A stretch of DNA of 46,623 bases from an uncultured Oscillospiraceae bacterium. Its GTDB lineage: Bacteria; Bacillota; Clostridia; Oscillospirales; Ruminococcaceae. Within the stretch, counting starts at the first letter, position 1. Every line of letters starts with the position of its first letter. The notes beneath the pieces are model-generated. The model was not told where the DNA came from and ran no database searches. It saw nothing but the letters and a program-made list of their open reading frames with translations. Shown in pieces: positions 32,129 to 40,344 of the stretch. The DNA lies in the NCBI GenBank assembly GCA_910579125.1, contig CAJTTH010000025.1, positions 1 through 46,623 on the forward strand, read 5' to 3'. The position numbers were made by a program, and so were the translations under genes.

Positions 32129-33697
32129 ATGCCCGAATTTGAACAGTATAAAGGAATAATCATTCCCGTAATAGTGGTTGCCGCGATAATAATATTTATG
32201 TTCGCGGCGGGCTACCGCAAAGCGCCGCCCGATAAGGCGTTCATTATCAGCGGTCTGCGGCGCAAAGCTAAAGTGGTTATCGGAAAAGCGGCGGTAAAGC
32301 TGCCGTTCTTCGAGCGCTGCGATACGCTTGAGCTGGCGCTTATGTCGGTCGACGTAAAGACCGCGCAGCCCGTTCCCACAGGCGATTATATCAACATCAA
32401 CGTCGACGCTGTCGTCAACGTGAAAATTTCACCCGAGCCCGACACGATAGCCCGCGCACAGCAGAACTTCCTGAACAAGAACGTGCAGTACATAACGCAA
32501 GTGGCGCGCGAGGTTCTCGAGGGAAATATGCGTGAGATCGTCGGTCAGATGCGGCTTGAGGAAATGGTTTCCAACCGCCAGGCGTTTGCCGACAAGGTGA
32601 AGCAGAACGCCGACCCGGATCTGCGCGCAATGGGTCTGGAGATAGTTTCGTTCAACGTCCAGAATTTCGTTGACGACAACGGAATTATCAACGATATGGG
32701 TATCGACAACACCATGCAGATCAAGAAAAAAGCGGCTATCAGCAAGGCGGAAGCGGAGCGCGATATCAAGATCGCCCAGGCAGAAGCAAACCGCAAGGCG
32801 AACGACGCCAAGGTCGATTCCGAGACCGCCATTGCCGAGCGCCAAAACGAGCTTGCTATCAAGCAGGCAGAGCTGAAACGCGCCGCGGACATCAAGCAGG
32901 CTGAGGCGGACGCTGCCTACACGATCCAGCAAGAGGAGCAGCGCAAGACGATCGAAATTACGACCGCGAACGCCAACCTCGCAAAGCAGGAAAAAGAGGT
33001 CGAGATCAAGGCAAAGGAAGCCGAGATCAAGGAACGCGCTCTTGAGGCGGACGTAAAAAAGACCGCCGACGCTCAGAAATACGCGGCTCAGCAGAAAGCA
33101 GACGCGGAGCTGTACACCGTTTCGCGTAACGCGGAGGCGCGCAAGTACGAGGATATCCAGAACGCCGAGGCGGAGTTGGAGATCAAGAAGAACGAAGCGG
33201 CGGCAATTCTCGTGACGGCGCAGAACGAAGCGGCTGCAGAAAAGGCTCGCGCGGAAGCGGCGCGTTTTGCGGCAGAGCAAGACGCGGAGGGTATCAGAGC
33301 GCGCGGTCTCGCGGAAGCGGAGGCGGTACGTGCAAAGGCGCTTGCGGAAGCGGAGGGTCTTGACAAGAAGGCCGAGGCTATGAAGAAAATGGAAGAAGCT
33401 GCCGTTTTGCAGATGTACTTCGAGCAGATGCCCGCGATCGCCGAGGCCATCGCGAAGCCGCTTGAGAACATAGACAAGATCACCATGTACGGCGACGGAA
33501 ACACCTCCAAGCTCGTCAAGGACATTACCGAAGCGACTACGCAGGCAAGCTCGGGCTTGCTGGACGGGCTCGGCATCAATCTCGGCGAAATGGTCAACTC
33601 GTTCGTACAGGGCAAGGCTATCGCAAGCGGCATAAACTCCGAAAAGTCCGTAATACCGACCTCCGAGGCTCCCGAGCGACCCACACAGAACGTTTAA
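32129..33697 (+). CDS. floT: Flotillin-like SPFH-domain protein
   Basis: The 522-residue protein has an N-terminal membrane segment (about 9-27), an SPFH/band-7 domain (about 30-205, with GDYININVDAVVNVKI), a long alanine/glutamate-rich coiled coil (about 205-420, including repeats such as RGLAEAEAVRAKALAEAEG), and a C-terminal helical tail. It should assemble into membrane rings that organise fluid membrane domains. Bacillus FloT is often encoded with an NfeD protein; none is visible here. AAAGGAGAAG lies before the ATG. It is divergent from the V-ATPase operon. The symbol is by analogy. Confidence 0.9.
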   Translation: MPEFEQYKGIIIPVIVVAAIIIFMFAAGYRKAPPDKAFIISGLRRKAKVVIGKAAVKLPFFERCDTLELALMSVDVKTAQPVPTGDYININVDAVVNVKISPEPDTIARAQQNFLNKNVQYITQVAREVLEGNMREIVGQMRLEEMVSNRQAFADKVKQNADPDLRAMGLEIVSFNVQNFVDDNGIINDMGIDNTMQIKKKAAISKAEAERDIKIAQAEANRKANDAKVDSETAIAERQNELAIKQAELKRAADIKQAEADAAYTIQQEEQRKTIEITTANANLAKQEKEVEIKAKEAEIKERALEADVKKTADAQKYAAQQKADAELYTVSRNAEARKYEDIQNAEAELEIKKNEAAAILVTAQNEAAAEKARAEAARFAAEQDAEGIRARGLAEAEAVRAKALAEAEGLDKKAEAMKKMEEAAVLQMYFEQMPAIAEAIAKPLENIDKITMYGDGNTSKLVKDITEATTQASSGLLDGLGINLGEMVNSFVQGKAIASGINSEKSVIPTSEAPERPTQNV

Positions 33698-33708
33698 CCG
33701 AATAGCGA

Positions 33709-33740
33709 CAAGGCGAAACGGGGGTTCTCGTTTCGCCTTG
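33709..33740 (+). terminator. Stem-loop after the flotillin gene
   Basis: A perfect 12-bp stem (CAAGGCGAAACG at 33709-33720, CGTTTCGCCTTG at 33729-33740) with an 8-base loop lies 12 nt past the stop. No T run follows, so it may be a weak terminator or a 3-prime stabilising structure. It is followed within 20 nt by the start of the next gene, so read-through could express it. Confidence 0.55.
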
Positions 33741-33759
33741 CGGTATGAAAGGAAATTTT

Positions 33760-34608
33760 ATGATCAACATCAAAAAGGAACTGGAAAAATCGGCGCGTAA
33801 CTCCATTCGTTTGAATATTTCGGGCAAAAGAGCGGGGTACACCAAATTTGGTGGCAGACCCGATGTTCCCAAGGGCTTTATCTGGGCGTATTTCAACGGC
33901 AAGAACTGTCTCGAGAACGAACCGAAAAACCGTCCGCTATCGTTTATCGCGCAGTTTGATCTCGCCGAGATGTCAAAGTACGATACGGACGGACTGCTCC
34001 CCAAAAAGGGACTGCTGTCGTTCTTCTACGAGTGCGACACCATGATGTGGGGCTACGACCCAAAGGACAAGGGGTGCGCGAGGGTGTACTATTTCGAGGA
34101 CGTGAACGGGCTTGCGCCTGCGGAGTTTCCCGACGATCTTGCGGAGGAGCTCCGTTTCCCCGAAATAGGGATCACGGCTTATTCAGAGAAATCCTATCAG
34201 CAATATGAGGATTTTATCGTTCAGCGCGAGAAAATGGTGCAGGAATGGGAGGCGTTTCAAGCGGCAGAGAAAAGTCTCGGAATTTACAGCGAGGACGACC
34301 ACGAGTGCTCCAAGCTGCTCGGTTGGGCGAATATCATTCAGGGCAATATGACGCGCGAATGCGAGCTTGTGGCACGGCGCGGCTACTACCTCGGCGGCGG
34401 TTGGGAGGGCGTTACGCCGCGTGACCGCCAAGAGACCGAGCAGTGGGCGAACCGCGACTGGCTGCTCCTGTTTCAGCTCGGTACGGTGGAGACGAAGGAT
34501 TTCGAGCTGATGTTCGGTGACTGCGGACGAATTTATTTCTATATCCACAGGGACGACCTCGCGGCACGGAATTTCGATAACGTATGGCTTATATTGCAGT
34601 GCGGCTGA
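33760..34608 (+). CDS. YwqG family protein (DUF1963)
   Basis: The 282-residue protein fits DUF1963/YwqG: SIRLNISGKRAGYTKFGGRPDVPKGFIWAYF, LSFIAQFDLAEM, KGLLSFFYECDTMMWGYDP, and near the C-terminus DWLLLFQLGTVETKDFELMFGDCGRIYFYIHRDDL. The biochemical role is unknown; some relatives are found near toxin/immunity loci, but nothing here supports that. The ATG at 33760 is chosen because AAAGGA is 7 nt upstream; an in-frame ATG at 33745 overlaps that site. Confidence 0.9.
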   Translation: MINIKKELEKSARNSIRLNISGKRAGYTKFGGRPDVPKGFIWAYFNGKNCLENEPKNRPLSFIAQFDLAEMSKYDTDGLLPKKGLLSFFYECDTMMWGYDPKDKGCARVYYFEDVNGLAPAEFPDDLAEELRFPEIGITAYSEKSYQQYEDFIVQREKMVQEWEAFQAAEKSLGIYSEDDHECSKLLGWANIIQGNMTRECELVARRGYYLGGGWEGVTPRDRQETEQWANRDWLLLFQLGTVETKDFELMFGDCGRIYFYIHRDDLAARNFDNVWLILQCG

Positions 34609-34609
34609 C

Positions 34610-34638
34610 TTGACATTCACCGAAAAATGAAGTATAAT
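34610..34638 (+). promoter_or_regulatory. Consensus sigma-A promoter of the TPR/DUF1266-like gene
   Basis: TTGACA (34610-34615), 17 bases and TATAAT (34633-34638) lie on the forward strand. The -35 box starts two bases after the preceding stop codon. Confidence 0.87.
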
Positions 34639-34669
34639 GGTACTACTTGAACGAAAGGAAACAACTTAA

Positions 34670-35842
34670 ATGTCCGATAAATTAACATTAGACGAAAACG
34701 GAAAAATAGCCGACGACGACAAGCTGTACGACAGTCTTGACGAATGGTTTGACAACGACGAGTACGACAAAATCGTCGGGGCTGTGCTCGGCGTTCCCGA
34801 GGAGCAGTGGAGCGTCAAGCTGCGGTTCAGGCTTATCAGCGCGTACAATAACCTCAAGGAATTTGACAAGTCGCGTGAGCAGCTTAAGATAGTTCAGCCC
34901 GAGTGCAAAAAGCCGGACGAGCTGGCGCGGCTGTTTTATATGAACGGCTATATCCTGTACATGAACGACAAGGATATGGCGGCGCTTGCGTTCTTTGAAA
35001 GCGGCGTTGCTGCCGACCCCGACGACACGAGCGGTCTCGATCTCAAAAGCGACGTCAAGGACTGCGTTGAGTACATTAACAACGACCTCGCCGAGCTGCA
35101 CAAGCTCGCGGGAACAATCTGCGCGGACGTTGACAAGCGCTGCGCCGAGCGTCCCGAAAAGCTCAAGCCGAACGACGAGCAGCTTGCCATGGTTCTGGGA
35201 TTTCTTACGGCGATACGCAAGGTTCCCGTCGTTGACAAAGCGCCCGGGATAGACAACTTCCTCTTTAAGTTTGAGAAAAATGAAAAGGAAACCGTCGAGA
35301 AATGGCTCGGGGATTATTTCGGGATAAAGGACGCGGAGAGCTTCAAGAAGTTTTACCGCGAAGCGCGCGGCTGCAATATTTCCGTGATGTTCTCGGATAT
35401 TCAGGCGCTGTTCAAGGGCAAACCTAACTTTAACGCGGACGAGCTTAATCCCGACGGGAAACGCGCGTTTTTCAACACCTGTACTTTCGTGAAAACGTTT
35501 TACGAGTTTTTGCCCGAGGTTGGAGTGCTCGCTTGGGATATCAGCGAAAAAATAGGTTTCTGCCGTCTCGCGTACGCCTGCGATATTATCGGGAACACTG
35601 ATTACCTTTCGGCGCTGCTGGCTTTGACGGACGCGTCAAGGAAATTTTTTGACACGACCGAGGAGTTTGTAAAGTCGCTCATTCTCGGAAGCGCGCTGTA
35701 TATGTTCTCCTCGGACGAATGGAACATAAAGGGCGCGACCGCGTTTATGCGTCAGACCGCGACGCTGCTGTTCCAAAGCCCCCTGCCCGACGTAGAGTGG
35801 GCGAAATCCGAACCCGACGCGGACGATGCTGCCGAAAAGTGA
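34670..35842 (+). CDS. Helical-repeat protein with a DUF1266-like C-terminal domain
   Basis: The 390-residue acidic protein has an N-terminal half (about 15-130) of TPR-like helical pairs, for example LRFRLISAYNNLKEFDKSREQLKIV and LARLFYMNGYILYMNDKDMAALAFFESGV. The C-terminal third (about 285-365) resembles DUF1266: VLAWDISEKIGFCRLAYACDIIGNTDYLSALLAL, then KFFDTTEEFVKSLILGSALYMFS. The DUF1266 match is from memory of the WD...R...G pattern and needs a profile search. The function is unknown. GAAAGGAAAC lies before the ATG. It is monocistronic between its own promoter and terminator. Confidence 0.78.
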   Translation: MSDKLTLDENGKIADDDKLYDSLDEWFDNDEYDKIVGAVLGVPEEQWSVKLRFRLISAYNNLKEFDKSREQLKIVQPECKKPDELARLFYMNGYILYMNDKDMAALAFFESGVAADPDDTSGLDLKSDVKDCVEYINNDLAELHKLAGTICADVDKRCAERPEKLKPNDEQLAMVLGFLTAIRKVPVVDKAPGIDNFLFKFEKNEKETVEKWLGDYFGIKDAESFKKFYREARGCNISVMFSDIQALFKGKPNFNADELNPDGKRAFFNTCTFVKTFYEFLPEVGVLAWDISEKIGFCRLAYACDIIGNTDYLSALLALTDASRKFFDTTEEFVKSLILGSALYMFSSDEWNIKGATAFMRQTATLLFQSPLPDVEWAKSEPDADDAAEK

Positions 35843-35862
35843 CGCGCGTAAAACACATAATC

Positions 35863-35898
35863 AAAGCCGATGATTGTTAGTATCACCGGCTTTTTGTT
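35863..35898 (+). terminator. Intrinsic terminator of the TPR/DUF1266-like gene
   Basis: A 12-bp stem with one G-T pair (35863-35874, AAAGCCGATGAT; 35882-35893, ATCACCGGCTTT) is followed by TTTTTGTTTTT. The right arm contains the stop codon of the convergent flippase-like gene. On the reverse strand the T run is short, so it may end that long operon only partly. Confidence 0.85.
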
Positions 35899-36836
35899 TT
35901 TGAGCTTCTTTCGCGGAATTTCACCGCGCGCGTGACCGTGAATGCCGCCGCGATAAGTATCAGTTCCGCGGCAGACTGCCACAGCCGCGAGATCACCGAA
36001 ACGACCGCCGCGCTGCTCTCGGGCATTATCAGCATAAGCCCCGCGAGCATTATCCCCTCGCGGACTCCGATACCCGACGGCGCGAATACCGCCAATATTC
36101 CCATTATTGCCGAGATACCGTAAATGCCCGCGCAGAACAGCATTTCGTTCCACCCGACCGACGGGTCCACTGACCTTACAAGCATAAAAAAGCCGAACCC
36201 GACGATAAGCCAATTGCCGATAAACATCAGCACGACCTTCAGTATCTGCGCGTACTTCATCGGTATCCGCAGATCCTTTTTGAAAATCTTCCCGATCATT
36301 TTCAGAACCGTGTTGATTATTTTCGGGTGAATGCAAATGAAAAACGCGGCGATAAGCAGTATCGTAAGCCAACGGTAATTGCCGAGCAGCTCGTTCGGGA
36401 AGAAAAAGAGCGACAGAATAAAAAGCATTGCCGCGCCGAGCAGAGTGCAGACGTTCTCGATAAAAAAGCAGACCGTTACCTTTGAAAGCGGCGCGTTTTC
36501 CTCTTTGTAGTAGGTGAGCCGCGCGGCAAGCATAAAGACCTTTCCGGGGATATATTTGCCGAGTATCGAATATAAGTACGCGGGTATCGCCTTGCGGAAG
36601 CTTATCGCGCAGCCGTTTATCTTCGTTATGTAGTGGAAAAGCGCCGCCAGCGTTATTTTATACACGAAATAAAACAGCATTGAAAACGCGAAAACGCCGA
36701 GGTTCACATTCATTATCGTTTCGGAAAATTCGCTCCAATTGCCGCAGAAATACCACGCGATAAAAACGACCGCCAGCACGCCGAACGCGGTTTTGACGAT
36801 TTTCAGTACGGCGCTTTTATCAAGTTTCTTGGGCAT
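35883..36836 (-). CDS. Flippase-like membrane protein (LPG synthase TM family, UPF0104)
   Basis: The 317-residue protein has about eight membrane segments and matches the lysylphosphatidylglycerol synthase transmembrane/UPF0104 family (YbhN, AglD type). Visible motifs are FRKAIPAYLYSILGKYIPGKVFMLAARL in the N-terminal half and FAPSGIGVREGIMLAGLML in the C-terminal half. It has no GNAT-like aminoacyltransferase domain, so it is not a full MprF. Relatives act in lipid-linked glycan or lipid translocation. The ATG overlaps the pyruvyl transferase gene by 17 nt, supporting a joint role in surface glycans. Confidence 0.9.
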   Translation of the reverse strand: MPKKLDKSAVLKIVKTAFGVLAVVFIAWYFCGNWSEFSETIMNVNLGVFAFSMLFYFVYKITLAALFHYITKINGCAISFRKAIPAYLYSILGKYIPGKVFMLAARLTYYKEENAPLSKVTVCFFIENVCTLLGAAMLFILSLFFFPNELLGNYRWLTILLIAAFFICIHPKIINTVLKMIGKIFKKDLRIPMKYAQILKVVLMFIGNWLIVGFGFFMLVRSVDPSVGWNEMLFCAGIYGISAIMGILAVFAPSGIGVREGIMLAGLMLIMPESSAAVVSVISRLWQSAAELILIAAAFTVTRAVKFRERSSKTKSR

Positions 36837-38100
36837 AATTTATCACCTTGTCGATCTCCTCGGAAATAAGGGCAATATTTTCCCGAGAGCTTTCTTTTAC
36901 GCGGGGAAGATTTTCGGAAATTTTCACGTGTATTTCGGACAAATTTTCAAGCAGTCTTTTAAATTCCGTCCACAGCTTGTCCGAGGTAAGCTCCGAATAG
37001 TCCGCCGCGTATTCGCCGAGCCCGAACATATCCAGAACCTCCTTGTACTTGTGGCTCCATCCGACGAGCAGCACGGGAACTCCCCTTTCCAGCGCTCCTA
37101 TCATCGCGTGGAAACGGCTCGCGGCCAGCACTTTGCACTTGCCGATAAGCAGCCGCAGCTCCTCGGGGAACATCTCATTCGGGAAAAAACGAATGTATGT
37201 TTTATCGCGGACAGCCTCGTACACCTCCGCACATACCGGCAGATCGTTGTTGCGAGGTTTGCGGCTGCCCTCGCGCGCGGAATTGGCGATGATGAGCACG
37301 GAATAATTCTCCGCGAGCAGCCGTTCAATAAACTCCGTCATTATTTTTTTGTAGTCGATACCGAGCTTTCGGCAACGCTTGTCAACTACGCTCGAGGGCG
37401 AAACACCTATGATATTTCCGCTGTAAAATACGTCGTTTTTGCAAAGCTTGCTTACGTTTTCGGCGTATTGCCCGCCGTCCGTCATTGTGAATGCTCCGTC
37501 CGCGCAGAGCCTTACGTTTTCGGTGATCCCGATCTTGGCAAGGTGGTTTCTCGTGATCTCGCCGCGCGCGCAGATGAGCCGCAATTTCGGCAGTACTAGT
37601 TTCGCGAGGAAACGGTTGTACGGGTTTTTAAAGCTCCCGAGCGCCTGAGAATACTTGCAGACGGGCACTCCGCACAGCATGGGAACGGCGGCGCAGACGA
37701 ACGCGTAGGTATTCATCACGAACCCGCGGCTGTCGACAAAGGAAACCCCCGCCATATCGACGACCATATTGCATTCGGTATAGGCGCGGATAATTTTATT
37801 TCGCGCGAGCAGCTTCCGCAGCGGAACGATACGTCCGAAAAGTCCATATAAAACCGCGATAGGGAACGCGAGAAGCATCAGCTTCTCCGGCTTGGCGTTC
37901 ACGACGTTTATAAAGCCGTAATTTTCGGGCATAGCTGCGATGATCTCGAGGTCGCGTTCTGGGTAGGTCGACATAAGCGTTATGCGCAGAGCCGTTCCGT
38001 AACGTTCGTGCAGCTGCTTTATACCGGATTGGAGCATTGCCGCCGCGCCCTTGTTTCCGCAGAACGACGCGGCGGTTACCGCTATATTTACAGGTTTCAT
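36820..38100 (-). CDS. Polysaccharide pyruvyl transferase family protein
   Basis: The 426-residue protein belongs to the polysaccharide pyruvyl transferase (CsaB/WcaK-like) family, which transfers pyruvate ketals from PEP to surface polysaccharides or works as related GT-B enzymes. The N-terminal nucleotide-fold loop is SFCGNKGAAAML, the middle has VVDMAGVSFVDSRG, and the C-terminal half has KCKVLAASRFHAMIGALERGVPVLLVGWSHKY, the usual SRxH...G signature. No strong ribosome site is seen before the ATG at 38100, only 14 nt after the preceding gene, so coupled translation is likely. It overlaps the flippase-like gene. Confidence 0.9.
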   Translation of the reverse strand: MKPVNIAVTAASFCGNKGAAAMLQSGIKQLHERYGTALRITLMSTYPERDLEIIAAMPENYGFINVVNAKPEKLMLLAFPIAVLYGLFGRIVPLRKLLARNKIIRAYTECNMVVDMAGVSFVDSRGFVMNTYAFVCAAVPMLCGVPVCKYSQALGSFKNPYNRFLAKLVLPKLRLICARGEITRNHLAKIGITENVRLCADGAFTMTDGGQYAENVSKLCKNDVFYSGNIIGVSPSSVVDKRCRKLGIDYKKIMTEFIERLLAENYSVLIIANSAREGSRKPRNNDLPVCAEVYEAVRDKTYIRFFPNEMFPEELRLLIGKCKVLAASRFHAMIGALERGVPVLLVGWSHKYKEVLDMFGLGEYAADYSELTSDKLWTEFKRLLENLSEIHVKISENLPRVKESSRENIALISEEIDKVINYAQET

Positions 38101-38114
38101 AATTTTCGTTAAAA

Positions 38115-38765
38115 TCAGGACTTGATTTTAGTTTTTATTTTAAACTTTTTGCCGATCTTTCTTGCCAGATGATCGCGCAGCCCCATGGGCGTTCCCGCGA
38201 GAAAAAGCGTTTTGTCGCAGATTATCGCCTCGGATTTTTCGGGGAACAGGTAAAAGCTGTGTTCGCATTCCACCGCGAGCGTAATGCTTTTGTAGGGGAA
38301 CTCGGAGGTTTTTTCCGGTTTGCGCGGAACGCTGCTGTCTGGGTCTTTGGTAGGAAGCTCTCGGAGTATCAGCTTGTCGGCGGCGAACTCTGCGTTCTGA
38401 ATTTTTCCGTAGGACTGCTCCAGTGAATCCGCGTTTTTATTGAAATACCATATCTTCATATTATGCGGCAAGGTCGCGAAAACCAGAAAAACCACCGCGA
38501 AGACAGCCGTCAATACCCACTCGCGCGTCCATATCGCCGAGCCCGTAAGCAGGAAGAAAAATCCCGCCGCGTAATAGCACACCGTTTGCAGCGGCTTGAT
38601 CTTCAGCGCGTACAGAAAGTCCGAGTACGCGCGTATTCTCGCCATTGTACATTCCGTTTCAACGACCAGCTTTCCCGTTTCGGGGCGTCTTTCGGCGTTC
38701 ATTTCGGTAAAAAGGCGGGTGAGCTTTTCCTCGCGCGATTGAAGAAGTTCCTTTTTATTTTTCAT
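38115..38765 (-). CDS. Hypothetical two-helix membrane protein
   Basis: The 216-residue protein has a basic N-terminus, a soluble segment, two adjacent membrane helices (about 62-79 and 84-100, TVCYYAAGFFFLLTGSAIW and VLTAVFAVVFLVFATL) and a beta-rich C-terminal domain ending in a very basic tail (ARKIGKKFKIKTKIKS). The plan resembles YcxB-like proteins, but I am not certain. The ATG at 38765 follows AAGGGA at 7 nt and overlaps the end of the SGNH gene by 11 nt. Confidence 0.7.
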   Translation of the reverse strand: MKNKKELLQSREEKLTRLFTEMNAERRPETGKLVVETECTMARIRAYSDFLYALKIKPLQTVCYYAAGFFFLLTGSAIWTREWVLTAVFAVVFLVFATLPHNMKIWYFNKNADSLEQSYGKIQNAEFAADKLILRELPTKDPDSSVPRKPEKTSEFPYKSITLAVECEHSFYLFPEKSEAIICDKTLFLAGTPMGLRDHLARKIGKKFKIKTKIKS

Positions 38766-39822
38766 TTTCAATTCCCTTTATATACGCGTACAGCTCTGTC
38801 GCCATTTCCGCCTGCTCGGTAGCGCGCGGGTGTCCGTCCGTAGCCGCTCCGCCGCGCTCGAATTTGAAATAGCGCACGCGCTTTTCGTTGACCTCCTCGG
38901 CGACCTCGCGGATAGCGTCCTCCCATGTCGGGTCGTGCTTTAGCACTGTGAGCAGGAGAATAAACGTCGCGTTCGGGTATTTGCCCATTAGGTCGCGGAG
39001 CATTTCGATGTATTTGTCCTTCCACATTCTGCGGTAGTCGGGGCGCTTTATCGCCTCGGGATCGGGATTGTGGTCGTTCTGTCCTATCGCGATAATAACG
39101 TAATCGGGGATATATTTCGAGAAATCCCACTGCTTCAATTCGCCGTAGGGAGAATATTCAATTTTATCGTAAACCCTCGTCATTCCCCAGAGGTGGTCGG
39201 ACGTGAAGTAGCCCGTGCCGTCCAGCAGCGCGATGCCGCCCTGTGCAACGTCGTGAACTTCCGCGTTCAGCCGCCGCGCGAGCATTAACGGGTAGGAGAA
39301 ATAGGAGTTGTCCGCAGCATTGTTACAGTGGTGATCCTCGGGGTCGCACTGCCCCTCGTAGTAGATATCCTCCACGACTTCGCCCGCGGAAACGCTGTCG
39401 CCGTACACCTCGAGTTTAAGGTCGTACTTGTGGTTCGGACAGGAGACCTCGGCGTCCTTGTCGATAACAATGCCGGCAAACTCGACGTAGTTATGCGAAG
39501 CCATGGTCTTGACAAGCTTCAGCGTATGTTCACGGTTTTCAAGATTTTCGGCAAGAACGTACATTTCGTCTTTCCAACTGTTTTTCAGGAAGAACTTCTG
39601 CATAACGCCGTCCACCAGCGCACCGAAATGCGTAAGCTCCTGATGATTGATGTTCTTGATAACAAGTGCGCACGACGTACCTGTAAAGTTCACGTCGATC
39701 ATCGTACCCGGCCATACAAGAACGGGGCGCGAGGGGTCGTCGAAATCAATTCTGCCCATATATTCGAGGGCGGGGTTTTCGGGGGTTATCAGCTTTTTGT
39801 CTGCGGGTAATTCGTAGCTCAT
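38755..39822 (-). CDS. SGNH-fold hydrolase, carbohydrate esterase-like
   Basis: The 355-residue protein has an N-terminal beta-sandwich (about 20-130) and a C-terminal SGNH hydrolase domain. The nucleophile is S143 in YGDSVSAGE, the block III oxyanion motif is IGQND, and D329/H331 in TDGHP complete the triad. The two-domain layout resembles carbohydrate esterase family 2 deacetylases. No signal peptide is seen, so it acts in the cytoplasm or is exported by other means. AAAGGAG lies before the ATG and directly follows the ancestral stop of the broken DinB gene. The substrate is unknown, probably an acetylated sugar. Confidence 0.88.
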   Translation of the reverse strand: MSYELPADKKLITPENPALEYMGRIDFDDPSRPVLVWPGTMIDVNFTGTSCALVIKNINHQELTHFGALVDGVMQKFFLKNSWKDEMYVLAENLENREHTLKLVKTMASHNYVEFAGIVIDKDAEVSCPNHKYDLKLEVYGDSVSAGEVVEDIYYEGQCDPEDHHCNNAADNSYFSYPLMLARRLNAEVHDVAQGGIALLDGTGYFTSDHLWGMTRVYDKIEYSPYGELKQWDFSKYIPDYVIIAIGQNDHNPDPEAIKRPDYRRMWKDKYIEMLRDLMGKYPNATFILLLTVLKHDPTWEDAIREVAEEVNEKRVRYFKFERGGAATDGHPRATEQAEMATELYAYIKGIENEK

Positions 39823-39834
39823 CGTTGTTCTCCT

Positions 39835-40335
39835 TTACTCATCGTATAAACCGTTTTTCAGCCTATCGGCAGTATGCGGGCTTACATAAACGGGAAATTT
39901 TCCCGTGCGCTCGGTCGTTTGACCGTTCAGCATTCCCGTGTGGATACTCATATGTCAAAACTGTATAAGCACCAAGTCCATTCGCGTAAAATCGCAATCG
40001 GGAGGGCACTCATACAGCTCCTTATCCGTCAGCGTGTCAAGATAGCCGAACGTTTTCTGCTTGACCCTTTCGAGGTACTCCAACAGCTCCCTATCGCTTA
40101 ACTCTATCATACACGGATTGTCGGGATTATCCATTCCGTTTTCGTGAAACGGCGGCTCGTCAAATACGAACGGATTAAAAAACCACTTGTCCGCGGAGTG
40201 GATCGTGTGATAAACATACCGCCACGCGGGCGCTCCGCACACAAGCGCGTCTCGGTCGTAGGTCTTTATAGCGGCCTCAAGGTTGAGGTAATTTGCACAG
40301 ACCTGTTCCTTGATAATTTCACACAGCGTTTTCAT
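39835..40335 (-). pseudogene. DinB-like family gene interrupted by an in-frame TGA
   Basis: The reading frame starts at ATG 40335 and matches the DinB/DUF664-like four-helix family (APAWRYVYHTIHSADKWFFNP). It reaches TGA at 39955-39957 (codon 127) right after DLVLIQF. The same frame then continues 39 codons (HMSIHTGMLNGQTTERTGKF...) to TAA 39835-39837. The family normally reads QFRH at this place, so CGA to TGA is the simplest change. The TAA touches the ribosome site of the next gene, showing that the original gene ended there. The 126-residue truncated product lacks the helix with the third metal-binding histidine and is likely inactive. It lies 9 nt after hemW. Other genes here use TGA as stop, so a recoded genetic code is unlikely. 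Sequencing error is possible. Confidence 0.82.
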
Positions 40336-40344
40336 AACTCCTCC

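Noticed and set aside
39955..39957. Selenocysteine or reassigned TGA in the DinB-like gene
   Set aside because: Family position is Arg, no obvious SECIS-like hairpin was noted directly after it, and TGA serves as a normal stop in many genes of the window.
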